In this document: piece by piece, positions 25,776 through 33,939 of the stretch | How positions within the stretch are numbered: position 1 is the first letter of the stretch | Layout: the number at the start of each line of letters is the position of its first letter | Assembly (NCBI RefSeq): GCF_900163795.1 | Contig: NZ_FWFD01000021.1 | Coordinates: forward strand, 1-38,501 | Source: Vagococcus fluvialis bH819 | GTDB taxonomy: Bacteria; Bacillota; Bacilli; Lactobacillales; Vagococcaceae | DNA: 38,501 bases | Reading direction: 5' to 3' | Translations under genes and position numbers: made by a program | The notes under the pieces: model-generated | Seen by the model: the letters and a program-made list of their open reading frames with translations, nothing else | What the model was told of the DNA's origin: nothing | The model's database searches: none

Positions 25776-25804
25776 TTGTTCTCATTCATTTAATTTTGTA
25801 TAAT
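25776..25804 (+). promoter_or_regulatory. pgpA promoter
   Basis: TTGTTC (25776-25781), a 17-bp spacer and perfect TATAAT (25799-25804), 31 bp before the start codon. Confidence 0.65.
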
Positions 25805-25835
25805 TATTAGCATGACACATTAAGAAGGTGAATAA

Positions 25836-26324
25836 ATGATTGTAAAAAAAGAAACACTTAAAGAAAGTGCTAATAGCCTATTATTAGAACGTGGTGTAAC
25901 TCTAGAGGATATGGGTGAATTAGTTTACTTCTTACAAAAAGATTATGTAAAGGATTTAACTATGGCGATTTGTAAAGAAAACGTCGAAGCTGTTCTTGAA
26001 AAACGAGAAGTCCAAAATGCGATCGTAACTGGTATTCAATTAGATATCTTAGCTGAAAAAAATCAATTATTAGAACCTCTACAAGAAATTGTTTCAACAG
26101 ATGAAAGTTTATACGGAATTGACGAAATCATGGCGTTGTCGATTGTTAACGTCTATGGCTCTATTGGATTTACTAATTACGGTTACATTGATAAAGTGAA
26201 ACCAGGTGTGTTAGCCAAACTTAATTCTCATGAGGGCGGCCAGGTTCATACTTTTTTAGATGACTTAGTTGGAGCAATTGCTGCAGCTGCTGCTAGTCGT
26301 ATTGCTCATTCTGTACCTCAATAA
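25836..26324 (+). CDS. pgpA: Phosphatidylglycerophosphatase A family protein (YutG-like)
   Basis: A 162-residue protein of the PgpA family, which removes phosphate from phosphatidylglycerophosphate to give phosphatidylglycerol. The conserved region is the C-terminal half, FTNYGYIDKVKPG, then HTFLDDLVGAIAAAAASRI, where the paired aspartates are candidates for metal binding. Like Bacillus YutG it is a short, mostly helical version with few obvious membrane segments. The ribosome site is AAGAAGGTG. It converges on the yunD-yutD-nagD-lit unit, whose members are also neighbours of yutG in Bacillus (from memory). Confidence 0.85.
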   Translation: MIVKKETLKESANSLLLERGVTLEDMGELVYFLQKDYVKDLTMAICKENVEAVLEKREVQNAIVTGIQLDILAEKNQLLEPLQEIVSTDESLYGIDEIMALSIVNVYGSIGFTNYGYIDKVKPGVLAKLNSHEGGQVHTFLDDLVGAIAAAAASRIAHSVPQ

Positions 26325-26332
26325 TAAATATA

Positions 26333-26384
26333 AAAAGAGACCCAAACAATACCAGCAATGGCATTATTTAGTTCTCTTCTTTTT
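26333..26384. terminator. Bidirectional terminator between pgpA and lit
   Basis: An outer stem AAGAGA/TCTCTT (26335-26340 with 26373-26378) and an inner AAT-CCA/TGG-ATT stem are flanked by A and T runs. The lit stop codon (26368-26370) lies inside it. Confidence 0.6.
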
Positions 26385-27021
26385 TTGTATTAATTATTTT
26401 TTTCAGTTGTTTTTTCCCTATAAAAATTACGATTAAAATAAACATAATAAATAAAATGAAAAACAAGATGAAACAATGCATAAAATAATCTTGTGGTAGA
26501 GCTAAGATGACTGGATCTGTCATAGGATTAAATACCCATGCATCGTTATTAAAAAAAACTTCATGAAATTTCACAAAAAATGTGTCAAATCCAACAGCCA
26601 TAAAGAAAACCAACATGATTAGACCAGTTAAGATATATGTAAAAGGTTTAATTAATTGCCAAAACATCCCCCTTTTTAGTAAGTTTTTTAAATAAATCAC
26701 ACTTGGTACTATTGTTATAATAAGTACACCATAGTTTATTTGGAATAATCGTTTCACTTCATAGAAATGAAACGCTCCCGTCTCTGAAACTGGAAAATCA
26801 GACATTTTTAATGGATTAACCCAAAATAAATTTAAATAATGCATTAACTGGTCATAATTAACGAGTAGTTGATGTTTTGATAAATCAATATAATCTAAAA
26901 TTTCTAGCCGATTAATATCCATTACATATAACCATCTAGCATTAATTGTTAAGGCTATAGCTAAAGTTAATAAAAATAAAACGAGACTCACAAAACTAAC
27001 ATATTTTTTTATTTGTTCCAT
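26368..27021 (-). CDS. lit: Lipoprotein intramolecular transacylase Lit (TIGR01906/DUF1461 family)
   Basis: A 217-residue membrane protein with four membrane segments (about 9-26, 97-112, 128-146 and 181-202) and a large loop in between. Family members named Lit move an acyl chain within diacyl lipoproteins to give lyso-form lipoproteins. Two histidines that fit the reported active pair are H85 in AFHFYEVKRL and H153 in KFHEVFF; the loop NNDAWVFNPMTDPVI is the family hallmark. It is last in the operon after nagD (3-nt gap) and has no clear ribosome site, so translation is probably coupled. Confidence is high in the family, moderate in the function. Confidence 0.8.
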   Translation of the reverse strand: MEQIKKYVSFVSLVLFLLTLAIALTINARWLYVMDINRLEILDYIDLSKHQLLVNYDQLMHYLNLFWVNPLKMSDFPVSETGAFHFYEVKRLFQINYGVLIITIVPSVIYLKNLLKRGMFWQLIKPFTYILTGLIMLVFFMAVGFDTFFVKFHEVFFNNDAWVFNPMTDPVILALPQDYFMHCFILFFILFIMFILIVIFIGKKQLKKIINTKKEEN

Positions 27022-27024
27022 TTG

Positions 27025-27792
27025 TTAAAATACCCACTCATCTAGAGAATTAATCACAAATGTTGGTTGTACACTTAACGCGTTAACTGCTGATTTAGGC
27101 GTGAATCCAGTCAGTACAAGTAATGAATCTATCTCATTATCAATCCCTGCTCTGATATCTGTTTCATAATTATCCCCTACCATGATCACTTCATCTTTGG
27201 TTAATTTCAATTTTTCAAGCGCTTTATTCATAATAATCGCTTCAGGTTTCCCAATGATGACAGCTTTTTGTTTAGTCGCTATTTCAAGCATTCCGATTAA
27301 ACTTCCCGCACCTGGCAAAAGTCCACGCTCTGTTGGGATATTCTTATCTGGATTAGTACCGATAAAATGAGCACCTTTTTGAATGGCCAGTGTGGCTACT
27401 ACTATTTTTTCATAGGTTAGTTTAGTATCTAAACCAACAACAACATAATCAGGATTTTCAGCTGTTAATTCAAAACCGGCATCTTTAATACCTTCTTTTA
27501 ATCCTGACTCTCCTATAACATAAACTTTTTTTCCTAATTTTTTTTCAAGCATATAATCAGCTGTTGCCAAAGTCGCTGTATATATCTCGTTACTTGTCAC
27601 ATGAATATCAAATTGATTAGCTAATTTTTCTTGAACTGCTTTAGGTGTTTTCGTTGTATTATTAGTGACAAATAAAAAAGGAAGTTGTTTTTTTTGTAAC
27701 CTTTCAACAAAATTTTTACCTGCCAAAATCGGTTTTTCACCTAGGTAAATTGTCCCATCCAGGTCAATTAAGTAACCTTTATAATTCTTCAT
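27025..27792 (-). CDS. nagD: HAD-superfamily sugar phosphatase, NagD/YutF type
   Basis: A 255-residue HAD hydrolase of the NagD subgroup. Motif I is LIDLDGTIY (nucleophile D10, acid D12), motif II FVTNNTT, the lysine motif is GKPEA, and motif IV is GDNYETD. Such enzymes remove phosphate from sugar phosphates or nucleotides; the actual substrate is not evident. The open frame extends to 27963 but that part overlaps yutD in another frame and is low complexity. GAGGG is 8 nt before the ATG at 27792, ten bases after the yutD stop. Confidence 0.92.
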   Translation of the reverse strand: MKNYKGYLIDLDGTIYLGEKPILAGKNFVERLQKKQLPFLFVTNNTTKTPKAVQEKLANQFDIHVTSNEIYTATLATADYMLEKKLGKKVYVIGESGLKEGIKDAGFELTAENPDYVVVGLDTKLTYEKIVVATLAIQKGAHFIGTNPDKNIPTERGLLPGAGSLIGMLEIATKQKAVIIGKPEAIIMNKALEKLKLTKDEVIMVGDNYETDIRAGIDNEIDSLLVLTGFTPKSAVNALSVQPTFVINSLDEWVF

Positions 27793-27802
27793 TTTGATAC
27801 CC

Positions 27803-28408
27803 TCACTCTGCTGATGTTTCTTTTTTTCTAATAGTAAATTGATGCTTATTTGATTTTTGACTTGTTGGCGTTTCTGGTTTTCTTTTCTTATCTTGATTTG
27901 TTGTATTTTTACCTTTAAATTTTGGTTTTCTTTTATTTTGATTTTGATTGAATTTCTTTTCATCAGTATGTGCTTTGGACTTAGATTTGTTAGTATTGTT
28001 GTTATTGCGTTTTTGATTATTCACAGTCCGTCCGCGACGCTTAAACTCACCCGTCTGTTGGATAACAAAATAAGCACAGCCAAAATTACAATACTCGTAT
28101 ATATAATCTTCTAAAGTACTGATTTTAGCATCCATTGGAGCTCCTTTAAAGTCATCCAAAAAGAAGCCTTTTAAACGAAGTTGATCATAGCCCCAGTCAC
28201 CAACAATATAATCATATTTTTCTAAGACATCATTATAGCGCTTTATCACTGCTTCATAGTTAAATCCTTCGCGATAATTTTTAACTAACTTATAGGTTCC
28301 TTCACCTAGTGAAAAGCTCTCTGGAGAAAAATTGGCTAACATTTCTTGTAAGACTTCATCAACTTCTTCTATTTCTTCAGTAACTTCATTTTTTATTTCT
28401 TCAGTCAT
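27803..28408 (-). CDS. YutD-family protein with a long basic tail
   Basis: A 201-residue protein. An acidic N-terminus (residues 1-24, rich in E) precedes the YutD/DUF1027 domain (about 31-122, with [19 protein letters not shown] and [10 protein letters not shown]). From residue 123 on is a low-complexity tail rich in K, N, Q and R that is almost certainly disordered. Bacillus YutD is only about 100 residues, so both ends are extensions. Function unknown. The gene lies between yunD and nagD in one operon, and AGAGGTG precedes the ATG. Confidence 0.85.
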   Translation of the reverse strand: MTEEIKNEVTEEIEEVDEVLQEMLANFSPESFSLGEGTYKLVKNYREGFNYEAVIKRYNDVLEKYDYIVGDWGYDQLRLKGFFLDDFKGAPMDAKISTLEDYIYEYCNFGCAYFVIQQTGEFKRRGRTVNNQKRNNNNTNKSKSKAHTDEKKFNQNQNKRKPKFKGKNTTNQDKKRKPETPTSQKSNKHQFTIRKKETSAE

Positions 28409-28427
28409 TATTTCTACACCTCTAGTT

Positions 28428-29801
28428 TTAACTAAATTTATTGGTTACATGTTTCCCGACAACTTTTCTTAAAAAATCAGGACTTAATATTTGAATCTCT
28501 CCCGCTATTTCCATTGTAGGGAAAAAGGGTAAGAATGACAGATGATCTACTGTAACAAGCTCATATGGCACATCATCTAAAATGGGTTCATTACACCACT
28601 TAACTTCTTTGGTTTTTTTGCAAAAGCTAAGACCATCATAACATATTTCACCGAAATATTTCCCCCTAAATTTCATTCCAACAATTTTATAATGTTGTAA
28701 ATAGTCCCGTAGTCGTTCAATTTCATATACTAATCGCTTCACGTCTCGTCCTGTTAGTTTAATTTTTATTAAGTTCATCGGATGAGGATAACAATCATGT
28801 AAATCTTTTTTTGTCACTTTCCCTTGATTCAAATCAGTTAGGATAGTACCTGTATTTAAAATAGCTACTTCTTTTCCTGAATATTCTTTCATTGCTTCAA
28901 GAGTAAACACCATAAGGCTTGTCCTTCTTTCTAATTTTTGTGGTAGATTACCTACATACTGTTTAGTTAATAGCTGTTCACCTAATGATTGATAATGATT
29001 AATTTCATCTAGGTCTTCTAACTCCTCTGGTAATTCTTCAACAAGGATTGTTTTTGCTTGTTTTGAGATCAAACGATGATCAGAGCAAACAAGTTCAACC
29101 TCTCCTATATGCTGACCAAATTTTCCAGCAGCAGCAAGCAAGGTATCACGATACATTAGTCCATTTTCAAATAGATGGTGAGTATGAGACTCTAATATAA
29201 CATCAATTTCCGGAAATTTTTCGACTATTTTTTTATCATCTGGCAAACCTAAATGTGATAAAACAACTATTATATCTACTTGTCCCTTTAACTCAGGTAA
29301 CCATTTTTTTAGCGTTTCAATCGGATCAACTGCAGTCCATCCAAATGGTTCATAGGTTAGATTAATGGGTGATGTCAAGCCAATAATACCAATTTTAGTA
29401 CCCTTTTCAGTTTCTTTAATATCATACGCATCAGCCCATTCAGGAATATTACCAGTTTTATTGTCTAAAATATTTCCTAAGAGAACCGAAAAGTGAGCAT
29501 CTTTGTACAAAGCATTTAAGTGTTCTTTACTATTAGTAATTCCTTCATTATTTCCAATAGTCGCATAATCATAAGGGACTTGATTCATTATACCAATATT
29601 GGCAATACCTTCTGTTACATCTGTTAACGGATGGAAGCGATCCATAAAATCACCTAGATCAACTAAAATACTTTCTTCTTTTCTCATTTTATAGACTGAT
29701 TGTTTTTCGTTCATATATCGCCTTATTCTAGGCCAATTTTCAAAATGAGAATGTAAATCGTTAGTATGTAGGATATTAATTATTTCGTTCATATAAGTCA
29801 T
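28428..29801 (-). CDS. Metallophosphatase/5'-nucleotidase family protein (YunD type)
   Basis: A 457-residue two-domain enzyme of the UshA/5'-nucleotidase family. The metal motifs are HTNDLHSH (residues 12-19), LGDFMDRF, GNNEG, LSHLG and ESHTHH; the C-terminal substrate domain starts near residue 265. Unlike UshA it has no signal peptide, so it should act inside the cell, perhaps on nucleotide- or sugar-diphosphate substrates. An internal ATG at codon 4 (29792) is possible, but AAAGG fits neither start perfectly. It is first of the yunD-yutD-nagD-lit operon and divergent from ogt. Confidence 0.88.
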   Translation of the reverse strand: MTYMNEIINILHTNDLHSHFENWPRIRRYMNEKQSVYKMRKEESILVDLGDFMDRFHPLTDVTEGIANIGIMNQVPYDYATIGNNEGITNSKEHLNALYKDAHFSVLLGNILDNKTGNIPEWADAYDIKETEKGTKIGIIGLTSPINLTYEPFGWTAVDPIETLKKWLPELKGQVDIIVVLSHLGLPDDKKIVEKFPEIDVILESHTHHLFENGLMYRDTLLAAAGKFGQHIGEVELVCSDHRLISKQAKTILVEELPEELEDLDEINHYQSLGEQLLTKQYVGNLPQKLERRTSLMVFTLEAMKEYSGKEVAILNTGTILTDLNQGKVTKKDLHDCYPHPMNLIKIKLTGRDVKRLVYEIERLRDYLQHYKIVGMKFRGKYFGEICYDGLSFCKKTKEVKWCNEPILDDVPYELVTVDHLSFLPFFPTMEIAGEIQILSPDFLRKVVGKHVTNKFS

Positions 29802-29884
29802 TTACCTTTCGCGACACTTTACTTTATAATATTACCATATCTTCATAAAATCGGATATGATATACCATAGAAGGACGTGATAAT

Positions 29885-30361
29885 ATGTATCTAGAATTTG
29901 GTACTATTAAGTTATGGTTACGCGCAGATGATGAGGGCATCACTCACATTGACTTTATTGAGGCTCCTTTACAGGACGCGAAATTAACCAAAATGGCTAG
30001 CCAACATTTAACCCTAGCCAAAGAAGAATTAACAGCTTTTTTCAATGGAACTATTGTTTCATTTACTGTTCCTCTCCATATTACTGAAGGAACAGTTTTT
30101 CAAAGAAAAGTCTGGCAAGCCTTACAAACCATTCCATATGGTGAGATCAGAAATTATCAAGAAATAGCTATTTTAGCAGATTCTCCAAAGGCACAAAGAG
30201 CTGTTGGTCAGGCAAATAGAAAGAACCCTATCCCAATTATTATTCCTTGCCACAGGGTAATTGGTAAAAACGGAAAACTTGTCGGATATTCAGGAAATAG
30301 CCCTGAAGGAATTGCTATTAAAAATCAGCTCCTATCTTTAGAAAGATCAACACATAAATAA
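29885..30361 (+). CDS. ogt: Methylated-DNA--protein-cysteine methyltransferase
   Basis: A 158-residue suicide repair protein that takes the methyl group from O6-methylguanine onto its own cysteine. The active site is IPCHRV with C122. The DNA-binding segment FQRKVWQALQTIPYGEIRNY and the recognition helix AQRAVGQANRKNP are intact. It is an Ogt-size, single-function protein with no Ada regulatory domain. AGAAGGACG precedes the ATG. It is monocistronic, divergent from yunD, with a strong terminator downstream. Confidence 0.95.
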   Translation: MYLEFGTIKLWLRADDEGITHIDFIEAPLQDAKLTKMASQHLTLAKEELTAFFNGTIVSFTVPLHITEGTVFQRKVWQALQTIPYGEIRNYQEIAILADSPKAQRAVGQANRKNPIPIIIPCHRVIGKNGKLVGYSGNSPEGIAIKNQLLSLERSTHK

Positions 30362-30410
30362 AGAAAGAACCTAACAATCTACAATATCTGATTGTTAGGT
30401 TCTTTCTTTA
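30359..30410. terminator. Bidirectional terminator between ogt and the phosphatase gene
   Basis: A perfect 19-bp stem (30361-30379 with 30390-30408, core GAACCTAACAATC) with a 10-nt loop and A/T ends that serve both genes. Confidence 0.88.
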
Positions 30411-30432
30411 AATTGATTTGTTGTATTAAACA

Positions 30433-31182
30433 TTATGCTGTATAAGCTGATTTCATATCTTTAAAGAAGCTCTTTGGCATATGTAAGCCATCAGAAATAA
30501 ATCCTTCAAAACCACCAAACTCTTTTTCCATAATATCAAAAGAATGTTCTAAATAACGGCTATCAACATTCATCATTACAAGAACTTCCTGTAATTGTTG
30601 ATCAGTCAATCCTTGTTTTTTCAATTGATCCACTATTTTTTGATTGGCATCTTTTCTCAGGTCGTTAGTTAATAAATAGTCTTTATAAATTAACTCTTTA
30701 GAAACACCAAGACTTCCTAAAATTAAAGCGGCTGCTAAACCTGTGCGGTCTTTTCCAGCGAAACAATGAAATAAAATAGAATTATCAGGTTTTTCAATAA
30801 TCATCTCTAAAAACTGTTGATACCCTTTTTGAGCTCCATCCGTTAAGATTAATTGACTATATAAATCAATCATCCCTTGATGAGCAGACGCTGATCCAGC
30901 CAGCAAGTCTTCAAAGCTCGCTCCCTGACCTTTCACATCTTTTAAAATATCAATATTAACATAATCAACACCCAGTATGTTATCATCTGGACGCTCCGAA
31001 GTCTCTTTTTGACCTCTTAAATCAACGATTGTACGCAACTTGTAATCATTTAACAATCGACTAACTGCACTTTCCTCTACATCTACTACCTCACCACTTC
31101 TTAAAAAGAATCCTGGTTTAACTTTGGTACCTTCAGTTGTTGGCACATTACCTATATCTCTAAAATTAACTAATGAATTCAT
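30433..31182 (-). CDS. Tyrosine-protein phosphatase (dual-specificity-like, LipA/YbcM type)
   Basis: A 249-residue phosphatase. The P-loop HCFAGKDRTG holds the nucleophile C140 and R146 (CX5R), and an N-terminal NFRDIGNVPT motif is typical of this bacterial Y_phosphatase3 family, related to Listeria LipA and Mycobacterium PtpB. It could act on phosphotyrosine proteins, phosphoinositides or other phosphate esters. The frame starts at a GTG (31206), but AGGAGA inside it is 9 nt before the ATG at 31182. No signal peptide is seen, so it is probably cytoplasmic. No kinase partner is adjacent. Confidence 0.88.
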   Translation of the reverse strand: MNSLVNFRDIGNVPTTEGTKVKPGFFLRSGEVVDVEESAVSRLLNDYKLRTIVDLRGQKETSERPDDNILGVDYVNIDILKDVKGQGASFEDLLAGSASAHQGMIDLYSQLILTDGAQKGYQQFLEMIIEKPDNSILFHCFAGKDRTGLAAALILGSLGVSKELIYKDYLLTNDLRKDANQKIVDQLKKQGLTDQQLQEVLVMMNVDSRYLEHSFDIMEKEFGGFEGFISDGLHMPKSFFKDMKSAYTA

Positions 31183-31253
31183 TTTGTTTTCTCTCCTGTT
31201 CACCAAAGTATAATTTTACTTATTATAGCATAGCATGTGTAAAGAAAAAATGA

Positions 31254-31278
31254 TAGCTGTTCTAACTCTCAACAGCTA
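31254..31278 (-). terminator. Terminator of the YtrB-like ABC pair
   Basis: TAGCTGTT (31254-31261) pairs with AACAGCTA (31271-31278) across a 9-nt loop; on the minus strand a run of T follows. Confidence 0.65.
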
Positions 31279-31298
31279 CCACTAATCTTTAACTTTAC

Positions 31299-32054
31299 TT
31301 AAATAAATAAAGTTTTATGAACCTCTAGTTTTTTAATCAAACGTCGACTTAACAGACAGGCAATAATAGTTACTACCAGTATCAGAATCAATGGTATCAC
31401 AATACTTGGAACAACACTTTGACTAATACCTGAGACAAAACCAAAAATTGTAATCAATAGACTAAACATTCCTTTTGTCCAATAAGGTAAACTCAAAATG
31501 ATCCCGACAACTAGTACGCTAATGATTGCTAAGATAATGAATATTTTTTTTTGTTTCATAGAGTACGTTATAATTACAGCTAAGTTTGTTAATTGTAAAA
31601 CACAGAACATAACTAAAGCTGTAAATAAGATGGTCAGAATAGCTCGAATAATAATTTGATTAGACAATCCATCAATATAAACATTTTTAATATTATCATC
31701 AGGTTTAATGAATGAAAAGAATGGTACTTTTAAAACAAGTAAATTATGAAGCTCAATTAATGAAGCTGAAACTAAACTTACAATCATTTGAACAATCATC
31801 ATCCGACTTAAAATTGTTTCTCTTGAGAAAGAATGGTAACTATAAAATGTAATGTTAGATGAGAAACTTACCCAAAGACTAATCACAAGATAAATTGTTA
31901 AAAAGTAACTAATCCCATCAAAAGAGAAATTTTTGGTTGTATAATTTTCAATCACAGTTGCCATCGCCAGAAATAATACGTATATTGCCATGAATAAACT
32001 GAGTATTTTCATTTGTTGGAATAACTGAGTTCGAATAAGTGCTTTTTTATTCAT
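31299..32054 (-). CDS. ABC-2-like membrane permease
   Basis: A 251-residue protein with six membrane segments (about residues 13-32, 45-68, 83-105, 137-158, 168-187 and 217-237) separated by short charged loops. It follows the ABC ATPase gene by 2 bp and must be its membrane partner. The pair resembles the Ytr/Bcr-type exporters of Firmicutes, which are often bacitracin- or cell-wall-stress related, but I see no substrate signature. It is the last gene before a terminator. Confidence 0.75.
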   Translation of the reverse strand: MNKKALIRTQLFQQMKILSLFMAIYVLFLAMATVIENYTTKNFSFDGISYFLTIYLVISLWVSFSSNITFYSYHSFSRETILSRMMIVQMIVSLVSASLIELHNLLVLKVPFFSFIKPDDNIKNVYIDGLSNQIIIRAILTILFTALVMFCVLQLTNLAVIITYSMKQKKIFIILAIISVLVVGIILSLPYWTKGMFSLLITIFGFVSGISQSVVPSIVIPLILILVVTIIACLLSRRLIKKLEVHKTLFI

Positions 32055-32056
32055 AA

Positions 32057-32929
32057 TTATTCCCCTTCCTTCTTACCATAAACATCTTTAGTTAACTGAA
32101 TAAATAACTCTTGTAAGTTTAATGGTTTTAATTCCAATTGCTCATTATGTTGTAGTTCATTTTCTTCAAGTTGAACGTAAGCTTTAATCACACCTTGACG
32201 ATACTCTTGTCCCAAGATAGTTTTTTGTTGTAAAAATTCTCTTACATCTCTTTCATCGCCTTTAACAGAGTAAGCTTTACTGACTAAATCTTTAACATTG
32301 TCATCAATTAAAACTTGACCATCTTCAAGAATAACCACTCGCTCAATTATCTCCTCTATTTCATCAATCGCATGAGTTGACAAGATAATCGTTTTTGGAT
32401 AACGGTCATAGCTTTTTAATAAATCTTGATATAATGCATGTCTATGGTAAGCATCTAATGTAAATGCTGGTTCATCTAATAATAAATAGTCTACATCATT
32501 GCTTAATGCTAAACATGTTCTAAATAAAGTTTTTTTCTTTAAAGGTAATTTTCTAAAGATTTCATTTTCGTTTAAATGATACTTTTCTAACAAATTCAGA
32601 CATTCATCTATTTGAAAATTCGGATAAAATTGTCCCATCCATTTAACGATTTGCTTTAATTTAGCTCTTCTTGGATAAATATCATCATGTGTCTGAAAAT
32701 AAATATTCTTTAATACCGCGGGATGATCTTCAATATCCATATCATCAATTTCAATATAGCCCTCTGTTGGAAACCTTAAGCGGGCAATTAAACGCATCAA
32801 AGTTGTTTTTCCTGAATCATTTTGTCCTAATAAACCATAGATTTTTTTTTCTTGAAAAATTAAATCAATGTCATTAAGAACTAGAAGATTATCTGCTGTC
32901 TTAGACATCCCTCTAACTTCTATTGTCAT
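32057..32929 (-). CDS. ABC transporter ATPase, YtrB-like, with degenerate signature
   Basis: A 290-residue ATPase. Walker A is GLLGQNDSGKTT, with N-D-S in place of the usual NGAG; Walker B YLLLDEPAFTLD and the switch STHAIDEIE are normal. Where LSGGQ should lie the sequence is KLPLKKKTLFRT, so the signature motif is not recognisable. A C-terminal part of about 80 residues (from near 215) follows. It pairs with the permease downstream. No GntR-type regulator, as in ytrA operons, is found adjacent. Confidence 0.82.
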   Translation of the reverse strand: MTIEVRGMSKTADNLLVLNDIDLIFQEKKIYGLLGQNDSGKTTLMRLIARLRFPTEGYIEIDDMDIEDHPAVLKNIYFQTHDDIYPRRAKLKQIVKWMGQFYPNFQIDECLNLLEKYHLNENEIFRKLPLKKKTLFRTCLALSNDVDYLLLDEPAFTLDAYHRHALYQDLLKSYDRYPKTIILSTHAIDEIEEIIERVVILEDGQVLIDDNVKDLVSKAYSVKGDERDVREFLQQKTILGQEYRQGVIKAYVQLEENELQHNEQLELKPLNLQELFIQLTKDVYGKKEGE

Positions 32930-32987
32930 AATTATTTATTCCTTTCCTATAAAGCATTCTCATAATAAGAACTTACCTTATCATGAT

Positions 32988-33016
32988 ATTATACAAATAT
33001 TACATCTACATATCAA
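32988..33016 (-). promoter_or_regulatory. Promoter of the YtrB-like ABC pair
   Basis: On the minus strand TTGATA (33011-33016), a 17-bp spacer and perfect TATAAT (32988-32993), about 60 bp before the ATG. An imperfect palindrome TTCTTATTATGAGAA in the leader could be a regulator site. Confidence 0.65.
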
Positions 33017-33117
33017 ACGAGTAACAAAAAAAGTCAAAAAGAAAACAATTACTCGTGTTCTCTTAAAAAATGAGAACAAAGAACTATTTTAGCTCATTTG
33101 CTCTCATTTGTCATTAT

Positions 33118-33696
33118 TTATTGACTAGATGTCACTTGCTCCTCAACGTACTCGACCTTAACTCCTTTAGCCAATGTTTTTAAAGAAAGGATATTCTTAT
33201 CTGTCAGTTTCTTTTGACCAAACATCGTAATCGAGAAGATAACATCTCCTGTACGTGCTTTGTACATCAGAGTTTTCTTATCTTTTGAAAATTGTAAAGC
33301 TTCTTCCATAAATCCAGAGTACTGTACCGCTTCCTCAGTATCCCATTTAACATCCTCTAATTCATATCCAATAATGTCACCATAAATTTTCTGTTGGTTA
33401 TCAGAGGCATTTATTTGAACTATCGTTGTAGGATCATCCTTTGATTTAAAAGTTCCCCACATTTCACTTTGTGTAAATTTTCCATCAGACATTTTATCAT
33501 AAGGTGCATTATTAAAACTAAATTTTGATTTCCCTACTAAAATATTATTAATGATGTCACTTCTTTTTTTCCCATCATCTTTAATAACCATTCCCCTTGG
33601 CTCACTATTTTTAACCATCGTTTTAGTTTCTTCTTTATTACCACAACTAACTAGTAGTAACATAGGAAGAGCCAGTAAAATCCACGTTTTTTTCAT
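33118..33696 (-). CDS. Putative lipoprotein, unknown function
   Basis: A 192-residue exported protein. The N-terminus MKKTWILLALPMLLLVSC is a short signal peptide with lipobox LVSC and C18 as the lipidated residue, followed by a charged linker and a mixed alpha/beta domain from about residue 45. I do not recognise the family. AGGTGAT precedes the ATG. It is probably monocistronic, upstream of the ABC pair in the same direction but separated by 188 bp, which holds the ABC promoter. Likely substrate of Lgt, LspA and Lit. Confidence 0.8.
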   Translation of the reverse strand: MKKTWILLALPMLLLVSCGNKEETKTMVKNSEPRGMVIKDDGKKRSDIINNILVGKSKFSFNNAPYDKMSDGKFTQSEMWGTFKSKDDPTTIVQINASDNQQKIYGDIIGYELEDVKWDTEEAVQYSGFMEEALQFSKDKKTLMYKARTGDVIFSITMFGQKKLTDKNILSLKTLAKGVKVEYVEEQVTSSQ

Positions 33697-33762
33697 ATCA
33701 TCACCTATTATTTTTAAGTCTTTTTTCTAGTATACTATAAACTCACACAAAATAAAGAGCTT

Positions 33763-33939
33763 TCACCATTTTTTAGGACTCCAAAGATTCCCATCAAGTT
33801 CGCTTTTGGCTTGTTCAATCCGTTTATATTGTTCCTTCATTATTTTATTTAATTCTTGATAGTACGCTCTCTCTTCATAAGTTCTAGCCGTTTCTGATAA
33901 TTGTTTTATTTGAGCTAAAACCCATACTTCTTCAGACAT
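33763..33939 (-). CDS. Small charged helical protein (58 residues), coupled to the reductase gene
   Basis: A 58-codon gene, read on the minus strand as MSEEVWVLAQIKQLSETART and onward to the end WSPKKW. It is almost entirely helical and charged, with an E/K/Q-rich middle that could form a coiled coil, and ends in tryptophan. Its ATG overlaps the reductase stop in TAATG, and GAGGGA lies 6 nt upstream, both strong signs of translation. I do not recognise a family; a partner or regulator of the reductase is a guess. No strong terminator is seen after it. Confidence 0.7.
   Translation of the reverse strand: MSEEVWVLAQIKQLSETARTYEERAYYQELNKIMKEQYKRIEQAKSELDGNLWSPKKW

Noticed and set aside
27793-27963. 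N-terminal extension of the NagD frame (K/Q/N-rich)
   Set aside because: It is the yutD tail read in another frame, low in complexity, with no ribosome site; the ATG at 27792 has a good one.
27857-28114. 85-codon plus-strand frame opposite yutD
   Set aside because: It is an antisense shadow of the basic, A-rich yutD tail and has no ribosome site.
33057-33077. GTTCTC/GAGAAC inverted repeat after the lipoprotein gene as a terminator
   Set aside because: Six-bp stem with no T-run on the minus strand; too weak to call, and the region also holds the ABC promoter.
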